A stretch of 38,279 bases of DNA from an uncultured Prochlorococcus sp. (GCA_902589115.1 CACIRS010000011.1:1-38279); one strand, 5' to 3'; shown: positions 17,502 to 25,577, numbered from the stretch's first letter. A program made the numbers and translations. The notes: generated by a model from the letters alone, not told the origin.

Positions 17502-17516
17502 CTGACAGGTTATTGA

Positions 17517-17900
17517 ATGAATGATCCTTCGGCAGCATTCCAGGCCAAGGCTTATAAGACCTTTGGTCCTAATGGTCAAGAACCATGCTTGGGAGGTCAG
17601 TTACTAGAAAAGGCTGTTTGGGTAGATGAATCGGTTTGTATAGGGTGTCGTTATTGTTCAAATGTTGCTTCAAACACGTTTGTTATTGAGCCTAGGTTTG
17701 GGCGATCTAGAGCAATACGTCAAGATGGAGATTCAACCGAAACGATTCAAGAAGCTATTGATACCTGTCCTGTTGACTGTATTCATTGGGTCGCTTTTCA
17801 AGAATTAGAGGATCTTCGTTCAAAGTTAGATGAAATGGAGTTTCAAAATCTCGCAATGCCCCCCAAAATTTCTAAGCGAATTAAACCTCGTAAGTCTTGA
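17517..17900 (+). CDS. 4Fe-4S ferredoxin-like protein
   Basis: A 127-residue soluble protein with one 4Fe-4S motif: CIGCRYC (Cys41, 44, 47) and CPVDCIHWV (Cys84, with Cys88 extra). Three cysteines of the first group plus Cys84 can hold one cluster. The spacer between the halves is long and Arg-rich, and no full second cluster motif is present. It would act as an electron carrier. Its TGA overlaps a TTG start of the following aldo/keto reductase (TTGA), and the upstream ycf35 is 15 bp away, so it sits in the middle of a compact operon and may serve the reductase. Confidence 0.88.
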   Translation: MNDPSAAFQAKAYKTFGPNGQEPCLGGQLLEKAVWVDESVCIGCRYCSNVASNTFVIEPRFGRSRAIRQDGDSTETIQEAIDTCPVDCIHWVAFQELEDLRSKLDEMEFQNLAMPPKISKRIKPRKS

Positions 17901-19120
17901 CGTCAGATACTCCTCAATTAATGGCTTTGCCTACACGTAGATTTGGTCGGACAGGTATTGATATCCCTTTACTTTCTCTTGGTGGGATGCGTTTTCAGCA
18001 GAGTTGGAAAGACCTGCAAAAAAATGAGATTTCAATTGAAAACCAAATCGCGTTAGAAAAAACAGTCAATAAAGCAGTTGAATCTGGATTAATTCATATA
18101 GAAACTGCTAGACATTACGGGACTTCTGAAATCCAATTAGGCTGGGCATTGCCTAAATTGAAGAATTCAAAGAAATATTTACAGACGAAAATTCCTCCTC
18201 ATAATGATCCTGAGATTTTTGAAGCTGAACTTAAAGCAAGTTTTCAAAATCTTGCTTGTAAAAAACTAGATTTACTTGCCATACATGGTTTAAATCTTCC
18301 TGAACATCTAGAGCAAACAATTCGTCCAGGCGGTTGCTTAGATGTTGTTCGTAAGTGGCAAAGGGCAGATCGGATAGGTCATGTTGGATTCTCTACTCAT
18401 GGACCAACAGATTTGATTGTCAAGGCTATTCAAACTGATCAATTTGATTATGTGAACCTTCATTGGTATTTCATACGTCAAGACAATGAACCCGCTTTAA
18501 ATGCAGCTTTAAATCATGATCTTGGTGTTTTCATAATTAGTCCTACTGATAAAGGGGGTCATTTACATACTCCATCTAAGAAGTTAGTTGATCTATGTTC
18601 TCCACTTCATCCAATTGTATTTAATGATTTGTTTTGTTTGCGGGACTCAAGGATACATACGATCAGCGTTGGTGCATCCAAACCTGAAGACCTTGATTTG
18701 CATTTGCAAGCCATTAATCTTCTGGACAAAGCAGAAGATTTGTTGCCACATATACAACAAAGACTTGAAGATGCTGCTATTTCAGCACTTGGCAAAGATT
18801 GGATCACTAGTTGGCAAAAGGGTTTGCCAATGTGGAATAACACACCAGGACATATAAATATTCCTACCTTGCTTTGGCTACATAATTTGATTCATGCATG
18901 GGGAATGGATGAATATGCTAAAGCCCGTTATGGATTACTTGGAAATGGGGGGCATTGGTTCCCAGGAGAAAATGCTGATTGCCTTGATGAGAAAGTGAGT
19001 GAATCTGCCTTAAAGAAGGCCCTTATAGGTAGCCCATGGTCCAATGAAATTCCGGACTTGCTTAGAAACTTAAAGAAGCGAATAGGAGGAAAATCTCAAC
19101 AAAGAATCTCTAACAGTTAA
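17897..19120 (+). CDS. Aldo/keto reductase with a cysteine-poor Fe-S-type C-terminal domain
   Basis: A 407-residue protein. Residues about 10-270 are an aldo/keto reductase barrel: RRFGRTGIDIPLLSLGGMR, HIETARHYGTSEIQLG (the tetrad Tyr, with Glu where the usual DTA has Asp), LQTKIPPH (Lys), LLAIHGLN (His), GHVGFSTHG. The last ~130 residues (HINIPTLLWLHN, YAKARYGLLGNGGHWFPG) resemble the Fe-S domain of COG1453-type reductases, but the cluster cysteines are absent. Start: TTG at 17897 overlaps the ferredoxin stop; ATG at 17921 is an alternative giving 399 aa. Substrate unknown. The 3' end overlaps rsmG by 4 bp. Confidence 0.87.
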   Translation: MTSDTPQLMALPTRRFGRTGIDIPLLSLGGMRFQQSWKDLQKNEISIENQIALEKTVNKAVESGLIHIETARHYGTSEIQLGWALPKLKNSKKYLQTKIPPHNDPEIFEAELKASFQNLACKKLDLLAIHGLNLPEHLEQTIRPGGCLDVVRKWQRADRIGHVGFSTHGPTDLIVKAIQTDQFDYVNLHWYFIRQDNEPALNAALNHDLGVFIISPTDKGGHLHTPSKKLVDLCSPLHPIVFNDLFCLRDSRIHTISVGASKPEDLDLHLQAINLLDKAEDLLPHIQQRLEDAAISALGKDWITSWQKGLPMWNNTPGHINIPTLLWLHNLIHAWGMDEYAKARYGLLGNGGHWFPGENADCLDEKVSESALKKALIGSPWSNEIPDLLRNLKKRIGGKSQQRISNS

Positions 19121-19860
19121 TACCCAAGAGGTCTTTTTGCAGGTATTCCAATTTTTCGTGGAAATTGGCTTGGGCAAGTTGCTTTTGGTCCAATCCGAAT
19201 TAGGTGTCTGATTCCTTTTTGATTTGGTAATTCACACTCATGAATTTTGTTAATTTTGCCTTGAAGAGTTATTAGAGCTTTTCCCAATATTCTCTCATCA
19301 GCTGAATTCCATTGCCCTCTATATATGAGAGCTTCTCCTTCAGGTTTTAGTAGCGGGATCAGATATTCAGCAACTACCGGTGCAGATGCAACAGCTCTTG
19401 CCATTGCCAGATCAAATTGTCCTCTGTATATAGGATCTTGCCCCACAACTTCGACTCTTTCTGTTTTAATTGAAATTTGCGAGGTGAGTCCTAGGCTGGC
19501 TGTAATTGCTGATAATGCAGAGGTTTTTCTTTTCGCTGCATCTATGAGTGTTATTTTTGAACTTGGTAGTGCTATCGCTACTGCTATTCCGGGTAACCCA
19601 CATCCAGTCCCTACGTCAATGCATTTTCGAAGTTGGTTTGGGTTTTTCAACTCTTCTCTTAGAGGCCACAAACTGTCAAAGACTTGTGATATCCAAAACT
19701 CATCTCCTTCTAAAAGGCGAGTTAAGTTGACCAGCTCATTCCATTCGCGGAGTAATGATTGTAGTTCTATAAATTGTTGGAGTTGTTCATTTGATGGATC
19801 CCACATTAATTTCTGCCATAGTGATATATCTGGTTTTTTGCTGTATGCCTGAATCGACAT
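19117..19860 (-). CDS. rsmG: 16S rRNA m7G527 methyltransferase
   Basis: RsmG (GidB) methylates N7 of G527 in 16S rRNA using SAM. The SAM-binding loop CIDVGTGCGLPGIAVAIA is near residue 82, followed by ITLIDAAKRKTSAL and FDLAMARAVASAPVVAEYLIP; these are strong RsmG signatures. At 247 aa it is slightly longer than E. coli RsmG (about 207) because of both termini. The ATG start is clear. It is convergent with the aldo/keto reductase, overlapping it by 4 bp, and divergent from the J-domain gene across 71 bp. Confidence 0.95.
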   Translation of the reverse strand: MSIQAYSKKPDISLWQKLMWDPSNEQLQQFIELQSLLREWNELVNLTRLLEGDEFWISQVFDSLWPLREELKNPNQLRKCIDVGTGCGLPGIAVAIALPSSKITLIDAAKRKTSALSAITASLGLTSQISIKTERVEVVGQDPIYRGQFDLAMARAVASAPVVAEYLIPLLKPEGEALIYRGQWNSADERILGKALITLQGKINKIHECELPNQKGIRHLIRIGPKATCPSQFPRKIGIPAKRPLGY

Positions 19861-19931
19861 TTATCCAGGAAAGATCTACCTTGGATGTTGCCATAATTTA
19901 GGTACATAGAGTCTCTGCATGATTTAGAAGT

Positions 19932-20585
19932 GTGGTTGTTTCAAGAAACTATTACGATCTCCTTGGGGTTCCTAGCTCTGTAGATTCCTTTCAATTGAGG
20001 AAGGCTTTTAGGCGCTTAAGCAAGGCATTACATCCCGATACGACAGCCTTACCCCCTGGTGAGGCCGCTAGGAGATTTCAGGAAGTTTGTGAGGCCTATG
20101 AACTACTTGCAGACCCTATTACTCGAGCTGCATATGATAAACAACTTGCTAAGGAAAATTTAGATATACAAAGTTATCAAAATGAAGCAAGTCAGATGTC
20201 AGAGACTCGTCGCATCTCTTATAAGACCATTAATAAAGAAGTAAGAAGACCTTTCTCAGGAGGTGAATTGTTTTCTCTATTGCTTTTAAGTATTGCATTG
20301 ATAACTAGTCTTTTATTAGCATTTGGTTTTGGTCTTCTTAACGGCAAGGAATTGCAGTTTAGACCTACTTGGCTTCAAACTGATCAGTTAAGCCTCCTGG
20401 CAAGTGTTCAACAAATAGATGATGTCTCAGTTGCCTCCTCCCAAGACTCCTTTGAACAGGCATTCATTGATGGCTTTGGAGAGCTGGTTATTCGAGATTG
20501 GGGCTACAAGATACACCCAAAATGGCTGCATTTGGAACTTACATCAAGCTCAATGGTCTACGAAGATAGAGATGCTACAAGATGA
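19932..20585 (+). CDS. J-domain (DnaJ-like) membrane protein
   Basis: Residues 5-70 are a J-domain: NYYDLLGVPSSVDSFQLRKA, the HPD motif in LSKALHPDT, and YELLADPITRAAYDKQLA. J-domains stimulate Hsp70 (DnaK) ATPase. One hydrophobic helix follows at about 112-132 (LFSLLLLSIALITSLLLAFG), so the J-domain probably acts at a membrane face; there is no zinc-finger or C-terminal substrate domain, so it is not canonical DnaJ. The start is GTG. The tail from about residue 163 is read from DNA that also encodes the start of the DUF3143 gene in another frame (167 bp overlap), so it may be a young extension or a result of a frameshift. Confidence 0.85.
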   Translation: MVVSRNYYDLLGVPSSVDSFQLRKAFRRLSKALHPDTTALPPGEAARRFQEVCEAYELLADPITRAAYDKQLAKENLDIQSYQNEASQMSETRRISYKTINKEVRRPFSGGELFSLLLLSIALITSLLLAFGFGLLNGKELQFRPTWLQTDQLSLLASVQQIDDVSVASSQDSFEQAFIDGFGELVIRDWGYKIHPKWLHLELTSSSMVYEDRDATR

Positions 20586-20688
20586 ATTATTGGTTACTTG
20601 GGAGAAAGATGGTAAACAAACTAGATGTAGTTTTTCATATGCTTTGACTCGTGCAGATGTTGATGCTGCTATCTCTGAAGGCCCATAA
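20419..20688 (+). CDS. DUF3143 family protein
   Basis: An 89-residue protein. PPPKTPLNRHSLMALESWL, the aromatic-rich middle (CIWNLHQAQW) and the ending SFSYALTRADVDAAISEGP match the cyanobacterial DUF3143 family as I recall it. Function unknown. Two ATGs in a row (20419, 20422) begin inside the J-domain gene. Because the conserved TPLNRH motif falls within the first 15 residues, the start cannot be moved downstream, so the 167-bp overlap is real unless a sequencing error extends the J-domain frame. It ends 4 bp from the convergent bioA. Confidence 0.85.
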   Translation: MMSQLPPPKTPLNRHSLMALESWLFEIGATRYTQNGCIWNLHQAQWSTKIEMLQDELLVTWEKDGKQTRCSFSYALTRADVDAAISEGP

Positions 20689-20692
20689 CAAA

Positions 20693-21997
20693 TTAAAACT
20701 TATTTAGCCCGATATTGATAGCAGAGTAGCATTTTTTTAATTGTTGATCTGTGATACATAGTGGAGGGAGAAGATACACTACATTTCCTAATGGCCTTAT
20801 AAAAACTCCTTGCTCTAAAACATGGCTTTTGAATATTTTGCCGGCAGTATTAAGATAACCACTTGGCTCTTTAACTTTAAGATCAAATGCAGCAATTGTT
20901 CCATTTAAACGTATTTTACTCACCTTTGGATTTTTGCTCAATTCTTGCAGGTATGGAAGATGTCGAGCTTCAAACTCTTCATAGCATTTAGGGTCCTTTA
21001 GAAGTAAATCTAAGCTTGCATTGGCTGCTGCACAACCCAATGGATTTGCTGTGAAACTATGACCGTGCCAAAAAGTTAAACGTGGATCTTCACTAACAAA
21101 AGCTTGAAATATTTTTTCTGTGGCCAAAGTAACACCCATTGGAAGGAAGCCTCCAGTGAGCCCTTTTGAAAGTGCAATTAAATCAGGTTTAATAGAAGCT
21201 TTTTGGAAGGCAAATAAAGAGCCACATCTGCCAAAACCAGTTAAGACTTCATCAGCTATTAATAGAGCTCCTGCTTGATGGACTCGTTGTTCCACAGCCC
21301 TTAAGAATTCTTTTCGAACCATTGCCATCCCACCAGCCCCTTGAACTATTGGTTCAACAATTACGGCAGCTGTAGGGGTCTCTAGTAAAATGTCTAGTTT
21401 CTCTAAGCAGTTTGACTCTTGTTTATCTATCTGCTCATTATTCCACCAAGTAGCTGGCCATGGGACCCTGCTTACTGGAAATAGCATATCTTCAAAGGGA
21501 GCATTGAATAAATTTCTTTCTCCGACTGCCATTGCTCCAAAAGTATCTCCATGATAGGCACCTTCAAATGCAATAATTTGATGTCGAGGCTCTTCTATAT
21601 TCATCCACCATTGACATGCAATTTTTATAGCAACTTCGACAGCAGTAGATCCATTGTCTGAAAAAAATAGACGTTCTAAAGTAGTTAACTCGCTTAGCCT
21701 TTTAGCGAGAGTTTCCGCCTGTGGATGAACAAAGTCAGCAAAAATAACTTGTTCTAATTGTTTAGCTTGAGATGCAATTGCGTCTGCGATAAATGGATTT
21801 GCATGTCCATGTAGGGTTACCCACCAACTACTTATGGCGTCTATTAATTTCTGGCCATTCTCCAGTTCTATTAAAGCCCCATTACCTGCTATGACCTTTT
21901 GAGGTGGACTAGCAGATGCTATTGAAGTAAATGGGGGCCAGAGATTGGAATTCCAAGACAACATTGAGTTTGTTAGGGATGATTTCTGCAAGGCCAT
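20693..21997 (-). CDS. bioA: Adenosylmethionine-8-amino-7-oxononanoate aminotransferase
   Basis: BioA makes 7,8-diaminopelargonic acid (DAPA) from KAPA, with SAM as amino donor and PLP as cofactor. Motifs: NLWPPFTSI (substrate pocket start), DAISSWWVTLHGHANP, FADFVHPQAE, FSDNGSTAVEVAIKIACQWW, FEGAYHGDTFGAMAVG, LIADEVLTGFGRCG, the PLP lysine in LIALSKGLTGGFLPMG, and WHGHSFTANPLGCAAA. Length (434 aa) is normal. An ATG 11 codons downstream is an alternative start. It is the last gene of the leftward biotin cluster, separated from bioD by 194 bp holding a hairpin, so it may also be transcribed on its own. Confidence 0.95.
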   Translation of the reverse strand: MALQKSSLTNSMLSWNSNLWPPFTSIASASPPQKVIAGNGALIELENGQKLIDAISSWWVTLHGHANPFIADAIASQAKQLEQVIFADFVHPQAETLAKRLSELTTLERLFFSDNGSTAVEVAIKIACQWWMNIEEPRHQIIAFEGAYHGDTFGAMAVGERNLFNAPFEDMLFPVSRVPWPATWWNNEQIDKQESNCLEKLDILLETPTAAVIVEPIVQGAGGMAMVRKEFLRAVEQRVHQAGALLIADEVLTGFGRCGSLFAFQKASIKPDLIALSKGLTGGFLPMGVTLATEKIFQAFVSEDPRLTFWHGHSFTANPLGCAAANASLDLLLKDPKCYEEFEARHLPYLQELSKNPKVSKIRLNGTIAAFDLKVKEPSGYLNTAGKIFKSHVLEQGVFIRPLGNVVYLLPPLCITDQQLKKCYSAINIGLNKF

Positions 21998-22058
21998 ATT
22001 TTTTTTGCCCTACAGTAATGTTTGGCTTCAAAACCTAGATTAAGAAGCGCCTTTAAAG

Positions 22059-22092
22059 AAAGAGTAGAAAGTTTTATGCATCTTTACTCTTT
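22059..22092 (-). repeat. Imperfect hairpin between bioD and bioA
   Basis: AAAGAGTAGAAAG (22059-22071) and CTTTACTCTTT (22082-22092) pair over 7 + 4 bp with a 2-nt bulge and a 10-nt loop. On the minus strand no clean U-run follows the stem. It may be a processing or partial-termination site in the bio transcript. The rest of the 194-bp spacer (21998-22191) has no gene I can support. Confidence 0.4.
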
Positions 22093-22191
22093 GCGTAATG
22101 ATTAATGGATAACTGACGTGATTATGATCGGTGAAATTCAGATCACAGAAAATTCAGTTTGATTTGAAAATATTGGCAAAATATAGAAGGC

Positions 22192-22845
22192 CTAGATATC
22201 CTCAAGGAGCCTTCCCATTTGATCATCCATCTTTTGTTTTTCCCATTGTTCTTTTAGAGCAAGGGCGGTTATATTTTTCAGTATAGGTAGTTGACAAATG
22301 ACAGGTATTCCTGAGAATTTATTTATTGTTTTTGGATTGTCTTCATGAATCTTCCCATTAAAAACTATGCCTAGAATTTTTATACTCCTTTTGCGAAGTG
22401 CCTCTATACTTAATAGTGTATGATTGATCGTCCCAAGTCCTGAACGGGCAACTAAAATTACTGGCTTATTCCAGATTTTTATTTGATCAATTTGAAGCCA
22501 ATTCCTATTTAAAGGAACCATTAAGCCGCCTGCAGTTTCTATAATTAGATTATTTTTAATGATAGGAATATGGAGTTTTTCCAAGTTGATTTCCCTGTTT
22601 TCTTTCTCGGCTGCCCAGTGAGGGGAAACAGCTGCTTTGAATTTGTATGACTCATCTATAAATCTGTTTTTCGGAAGTTTTAATATCTTACTGATTTGAC
22701 CAGTATCTCCACCATTTTCTAAGCCACTTTGTATGGGTTTCCAATAGGTTGCTATTAACCCTTGTACAAAGAAAGCGCTAACAATTGTTTTGCCTACATC
22801 TGTGTCAGTTCCACATATTATGAACTTGCTATTTTGTGAAGTCAT
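22192..22845 (-). CDS. bioD: Dethiobiotin synthetase
   Basis: BioD is an ATP-dependent carboxylase that closes the ureido ring of dethiobiotin from DAPA and CO2. It has the modified P-loop GTDTDVGKT near the start, followed by YWKPIQSGLENGGDT and, later, IIETAGGLMVPLNRNW and LVARSGLGTINHTLLSIEAL, all typical. The longest frame begins 10 codons upstream. I chose the ATG at 22845 because it overlaps the bioC stop as ATGA and gives 217 aa, close to the family length. It is coupled upstream to bioC. Confidence 0.93.
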   Translation of the reverse strand: MTSQNSKFIICGTDTDVGKTIVSAFFVQGLIATYWKPIQSGLENGGDTGQISKILKLPKNRFIDESYKFKAAVSPHWAAEKENREINLEKLHIPIIKNNLIIETAGGLMVPLNRNWLQIDQIKIWNKPVILVARSGLGTINHTLLSIEALRKRSIKILGIVFNGKIHEDNPKTINKFSGIPVICQLPILKNITALALKEQWEKQKMDDQMGRLLEDI

Positions 22846-23597
22846 TTTTGAGCTATTAATACCTGAATTAACCATGTTAGTTTTAATGACTTGTTTTTAT
22901 TGTATCGAGGCCAGTATTTTTCTATTTTTCTCCAATCTCCAATTTTAAGCTTTGGTTGAAGACTGCAATTGGCCCCAACTTTTGACATTGGCTTCAATAG
23001 TGAAGACACTGTTGCTCCCTCTTGAACAAAAACTTCTACCGCATGATATTTAACTTGAGAGTTGTGAAAGTTAGCGAGCAAGGAATCTCTTGAAGGTAAC
23101 GGAAATGCTGTAAATCTTGTGTTTGCCACTTTTGCAGCTTGTTGCCATTCAGGAAAGCATCCATCAATTGGTACAGCAATAGCTAACCATCCTCCAGGAT
23201 TTAATGCTTGAAACCATTCTTTAATCTTGGATTCGGGGTGAACCAACCAATGCAAAGCAAAACTGGAAGCAATTAGTTGTGGTTTTTCATCCCAGTGAGG
23301 TAGTCCTAAGTTCAGATCCCAAAGCTGGGAAGGACTATTAGTTTTCATTTGAGCAAGCATATTTTCACTTGCATCTACCCGAACTACAGATTGAGAGGGG
23401 TAGAATTTTTCTAGTGCTTCAGCTAAAAGACCAGTACCTGATCCAAGGTCAACCCAGAACCCAGAACTAATGACTTGTTTTGCACATTGCTTAGCAAGAT
23501 GTAAGGCAAATTTTTTTTGCAACTCTCCATTTGTGTTGTACTGCGATGCTGCTCGATCGAACTTTTGAAGAATAATTTTTGGCGAATCTAAACTCAT
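22842..23597 (-). CDS. bioC: Malonyl-ACP O-methyltransferase (biotin synthesis)
   Basis: BioC methylates the free carboxyl of malonyl-ACP so that fatty-acid synthesis can build the pimeloyl chain. It is a class I SAM methyltransferase with WVDLGSGTGLLAEALEKF as motif I, VRVDASENMLAQM as motif II, and LIASSFALHWLVHP and LNPGGWLAIAVP downstream, as in BioC. The longest frame begins at TTG 23615; the ATG at 23597 is better, with GGAG 8 nt upstream, giving 251 aa. It starts 5 bp after the bioK stop and overlaps bioD by 4 bp. A general methyltransferase label would also fit, but the context settles it. Confidence 0.9.
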   Translation of the reverse strand: MSLDSPKIILQKFDRAASQYNTNGELQKKFALHLAKQCAKQVISSGFWVDLGSGTGLLAEALEKFYPSQSVVRVDASENMLAQMKTNSPSQLWDLNLGLPHWDEKPQLIASSFALHWLVHPESKIKEWFQALNPGGWLAIAVPIDGCFPEWQQAAKVANTRFTAFPLPSRDSLLANFHNSQVKYHAVEVFVQEGATVSSLLKPMSKVGANCSLQPKLKIGDWRKIEKYWPRYNKNKSLKLTWLIQVLIAQK

Positions 23598-23602
23598 TGT
23601 TT

Positions 23603-24310
23603 TTACTCCAGCCAATCTCTTACAAGCTCTAACAGATTTGGAACTTTTAACATATGTCCTGTGTGATCAAAAGTCCATTGGGTTGGTGGTTTTACAAGAT
23701 GTGTTTTTAAATCTTCTATTAGTGTTTCTTGGGCTATTGGAGTAACGATTGCATCCTGTTGCGCTTGTATAACAAGAACATTTGCTTTGGTTGGAAATCC
23801 TTGAGGTAATCCGTTAGTACTTCCGATTAATTCCAAATCAGCTTTAAGTTTGTCCCTCCCAGTCTCAGAAAGACTCTTTGATATGGGACTAGTAGGAAAA
23901 TCCTTGATGGAATTTGGTTGACTTGCATTTTTGAGAAAAGAAAAGAGCATATTCTTTTCTCTTTTAGTTCCAAAGCATTCGGACATCCCTTTCAGCGCTG
24001 ATTTGACCTTTCTCCCTTGACGTCCATTGCCAATAAAACGACTAAAACTACACAAAAGAATTATATCTGTAGCTTTTTCAAAAAGATCCTTGCTGATTAA
24101 ATGCGGACCTAAAGAATAACCTATTAATACACGTCGATGAATCAATTTTGATTTATTTAAAGTACTCCAGGAGGGAGAGATTGGTTGCAATTTTCCATAG
24201 CCTTTCTCAAAACTTTTCCATGCCCACCCATTCCCTTGGAAATAATTTGCCCATTCTGTCCAGGTATTGCTATCTCCTCCCCAACCATGGAAGGCAATTA
24301 TCTCTTTCAT
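23603..24310 (-). CDS. bioK: Pimeloyl-ACP methyl ester esterase, BioK type
   Basis: An alpha/beta hydrolase of 235 residues beginning IIAFHGWGGDSNTWTEWANY (oxyanion HGWGG). The nucleophile is Ser in IGYSLGPH (GxSxG), the acid probably Asp in QAQQDAIVTP, and the base His in DHTGHMLKVP. In this operon its job would be to remove the methyl group from pimeloyl-ACP methyl ester and end chain extension, the role of BioH in E. coli. Picocyanobacteria are reported to use a distinct, unrelated-in-detail esterase called BioK, and the position between bioF and bioC fits. Its start overlaps the bioF stop as ATGA. Confidence 0.82.
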   Translation of the reverse strand: MKEIIAFHGWGGDSNTWTEWANYFQGNGWAWKSFEKGYGKLQPISPSWSTLNKSKLIHRRVLIGYSLGPHLISKDLFEKATDIILLCSFSRFIGNGRQGRKVKSALKGMSECFGTKREKNMLFSFLKNASQPNSIKDFPTSPISKSLSETGRDKLKADLELIGSTNGLPQGFPTKANVLVIQAQQDAIVTPIAQETLIEDLKTHLVKPPTQWTFDHTGHMLKVPNLLELVRDWLE

Positions 24311-25452
24311 TTTCCTGCTAATCCTTCAAGAACTTTGCTTAAAGTTTCATGAGGGATCCCTTTACGAACAACCAAACGAAGTCTTGCAGTACCCTCAGGG
24401 ACTGTTGGGGGTCGAATGGCTATTGATAATATTCCTTTTTGTTCCAGTTTTTCTTGTACATCTAGTGCTTGTTGATCTGAACCTATTATTAGAGGAATAA
24501 TTGGCCCATCTCCAGCTGGTTTTTCCCAACCATTGTCTACAAGTTTAGAACGCCAAAATTGAGATTTGCTTATAAGAGATGAGCCCCAATTTGGATTTTC
24601 TTGCATTAATTGAAGTGCGGCCAATGCAGCAGCAGCTAAGGGAGGAGCTAAAGCAGTTGTGTATTTAAATGCACCACTATTTTGAATTAATTGATCCCCT
24701 ATTTGAGCATTGCTCGCAAGGAAAGCACCACCACTTCCAAATGCTTTGCCAAAAGTTCCACTGACAATTTTGATTGGTTCATTAATTCCATAGCAAAGAC
24801 CTTTCCCTTCAGGTCCCATTACGCCTAATGCATGTGCTTCATCTACTAGCAAGTTCGCTCCGAATTGATCACATAGAGTCGCAATTTCTTTTATAGGTGC
24901 AGTAGATCCCTCCATACTGAAAAGACTTTCAGTTATAACAAGAGGGATATCTTTGGGATTACGTGATTTACATTTTTTGAGTCTTTGGGTTAGATCTGTT
25001 AAATCATTGTGGGAAAACCGTTGTAATCTTGCTCCACAAGTCTTTACACCTAATAAAAGGGAATGATGTAAATATCTATCTGCAAGAACTGTTGTATGTC
25101 GATTCGCTAGAGCAACTACTGCTGCGATATTCGCTTGAAATCCGCTTGGAAATAGTAAGACATGTTCCCTATGTAACCATTGAGCAAGAGCATTCTCCAA
25201 ATCTTGATGGACTTTTCTAGTGCCAGTAACTAGTCTCGAACCACAAGAACTTACCCCTTCAATTGCTATTGCTTTTGTAGCAGCTTCAAGAAGTCTTGGA
25301 TGTTTAGACAGGTTCAAATAATCATTGCTAGCTAAATCTATTAGAGCTGATACTTCGTTTGATTTTCCCAGTTCTGTCAATTCGCATGTCCCAGGACCGT
25401 TCATCCAGGCTCTTATCCTTCGGCGCCTTGACTGATTGGAGATACTTGGCAT
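24307..25452 (-). CDS. bioF: 8-amino-7-oxononanoate synthase
   Basis: BioF condenses pimeloyl-ACP with L-alanine to KAPA, releasing CO2; PLP-dependent. Seen: LASNDYLNLSKHPRL, GVSSCGSRLVTGTRKVHQDLE, FPSGFQANIAAV, LVDEAHALGVMGPEG, the PLP lysine in VSGTFGKAFGSGGAFLASN, and AIRPPTVPEGTARLRLVV near the C-terminus. Length 381 aa is normal. It is the first gene of the leftward bioF-bioK-bioC-bioD-bioA run; biotin synthase bioB is not in the window. It faces away from the helicase gene over 125 bp of A+T-rich DNA that must hold both promoters. Confidence 0.95.
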   Translation of the reverse strand: MPSISNQSRRRRIRAWMNGPGTCELTELGKSNEVSALIDLASNDYLNLSKHPRLLEAATKAIAIEGVSSCGSRLVTGTRKVHQDLENALAQWLHREHVLLFPSGFQANIAAVVALANRHTTVLADRYLHHSLLLGVKTCGARLQRFSHNDLTDLTQRLKKCKSRNPKDIPLVITESLFSMEGSTAPIKEIATLCDQFGANLLVDEAHALGVMGPEGKGLCYGINEPIKIVSGTFGKAFGSGGAFLASNAQIGDQLIQNSGAFKYTTALAPPLAAAALAALQLMQENPNWGSSLISKSQFWRSKLVDNGWEKPAGDGPIIPLIIGSDQQALDVQEKLEQKGILSIAIRPPTVPEGTARLRLVVRKGIPHETLSKVLEGLAGK

Positions 25453-25526
25453 TTTTCTATTTTGCCTGTTTTATTTTTCTATATCTCGAGATGTTTTAGT
25501 TTGCTTTGTTTTCTAATTCTGTGATC

Positions 25527-25555
25527 TGCCTCAATCATTTTTGTGGATTAAGGCA
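25527..25555 (+). promoter_or_regulatory. Near-perfect hairpin just upstream of the Ski2-like helicase
   Basis: TGCCTCAATC (25527-25536) and GATTAAGGCA (25546-25555) pair at 9 of 10 positions around the 9-nt loop. It ends 22 bp before the helicase ATG and so probably lies in its 5' untranslated RNA. AGGA (25566-25569) is the likely ribosome site. Role unknown; autoregulation by the helicase is one idea. Confidence 0.4.
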
Positions 25556-25577
25556 AGGCCTCTATAGGATTTAGAAC

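Noticed and set aside
19325-19852. 175-codon frame antisense to rsmG
   Set aside because: It lies wholly inside a well-supported gene on the other strand and shows no domain; a shadow frame.
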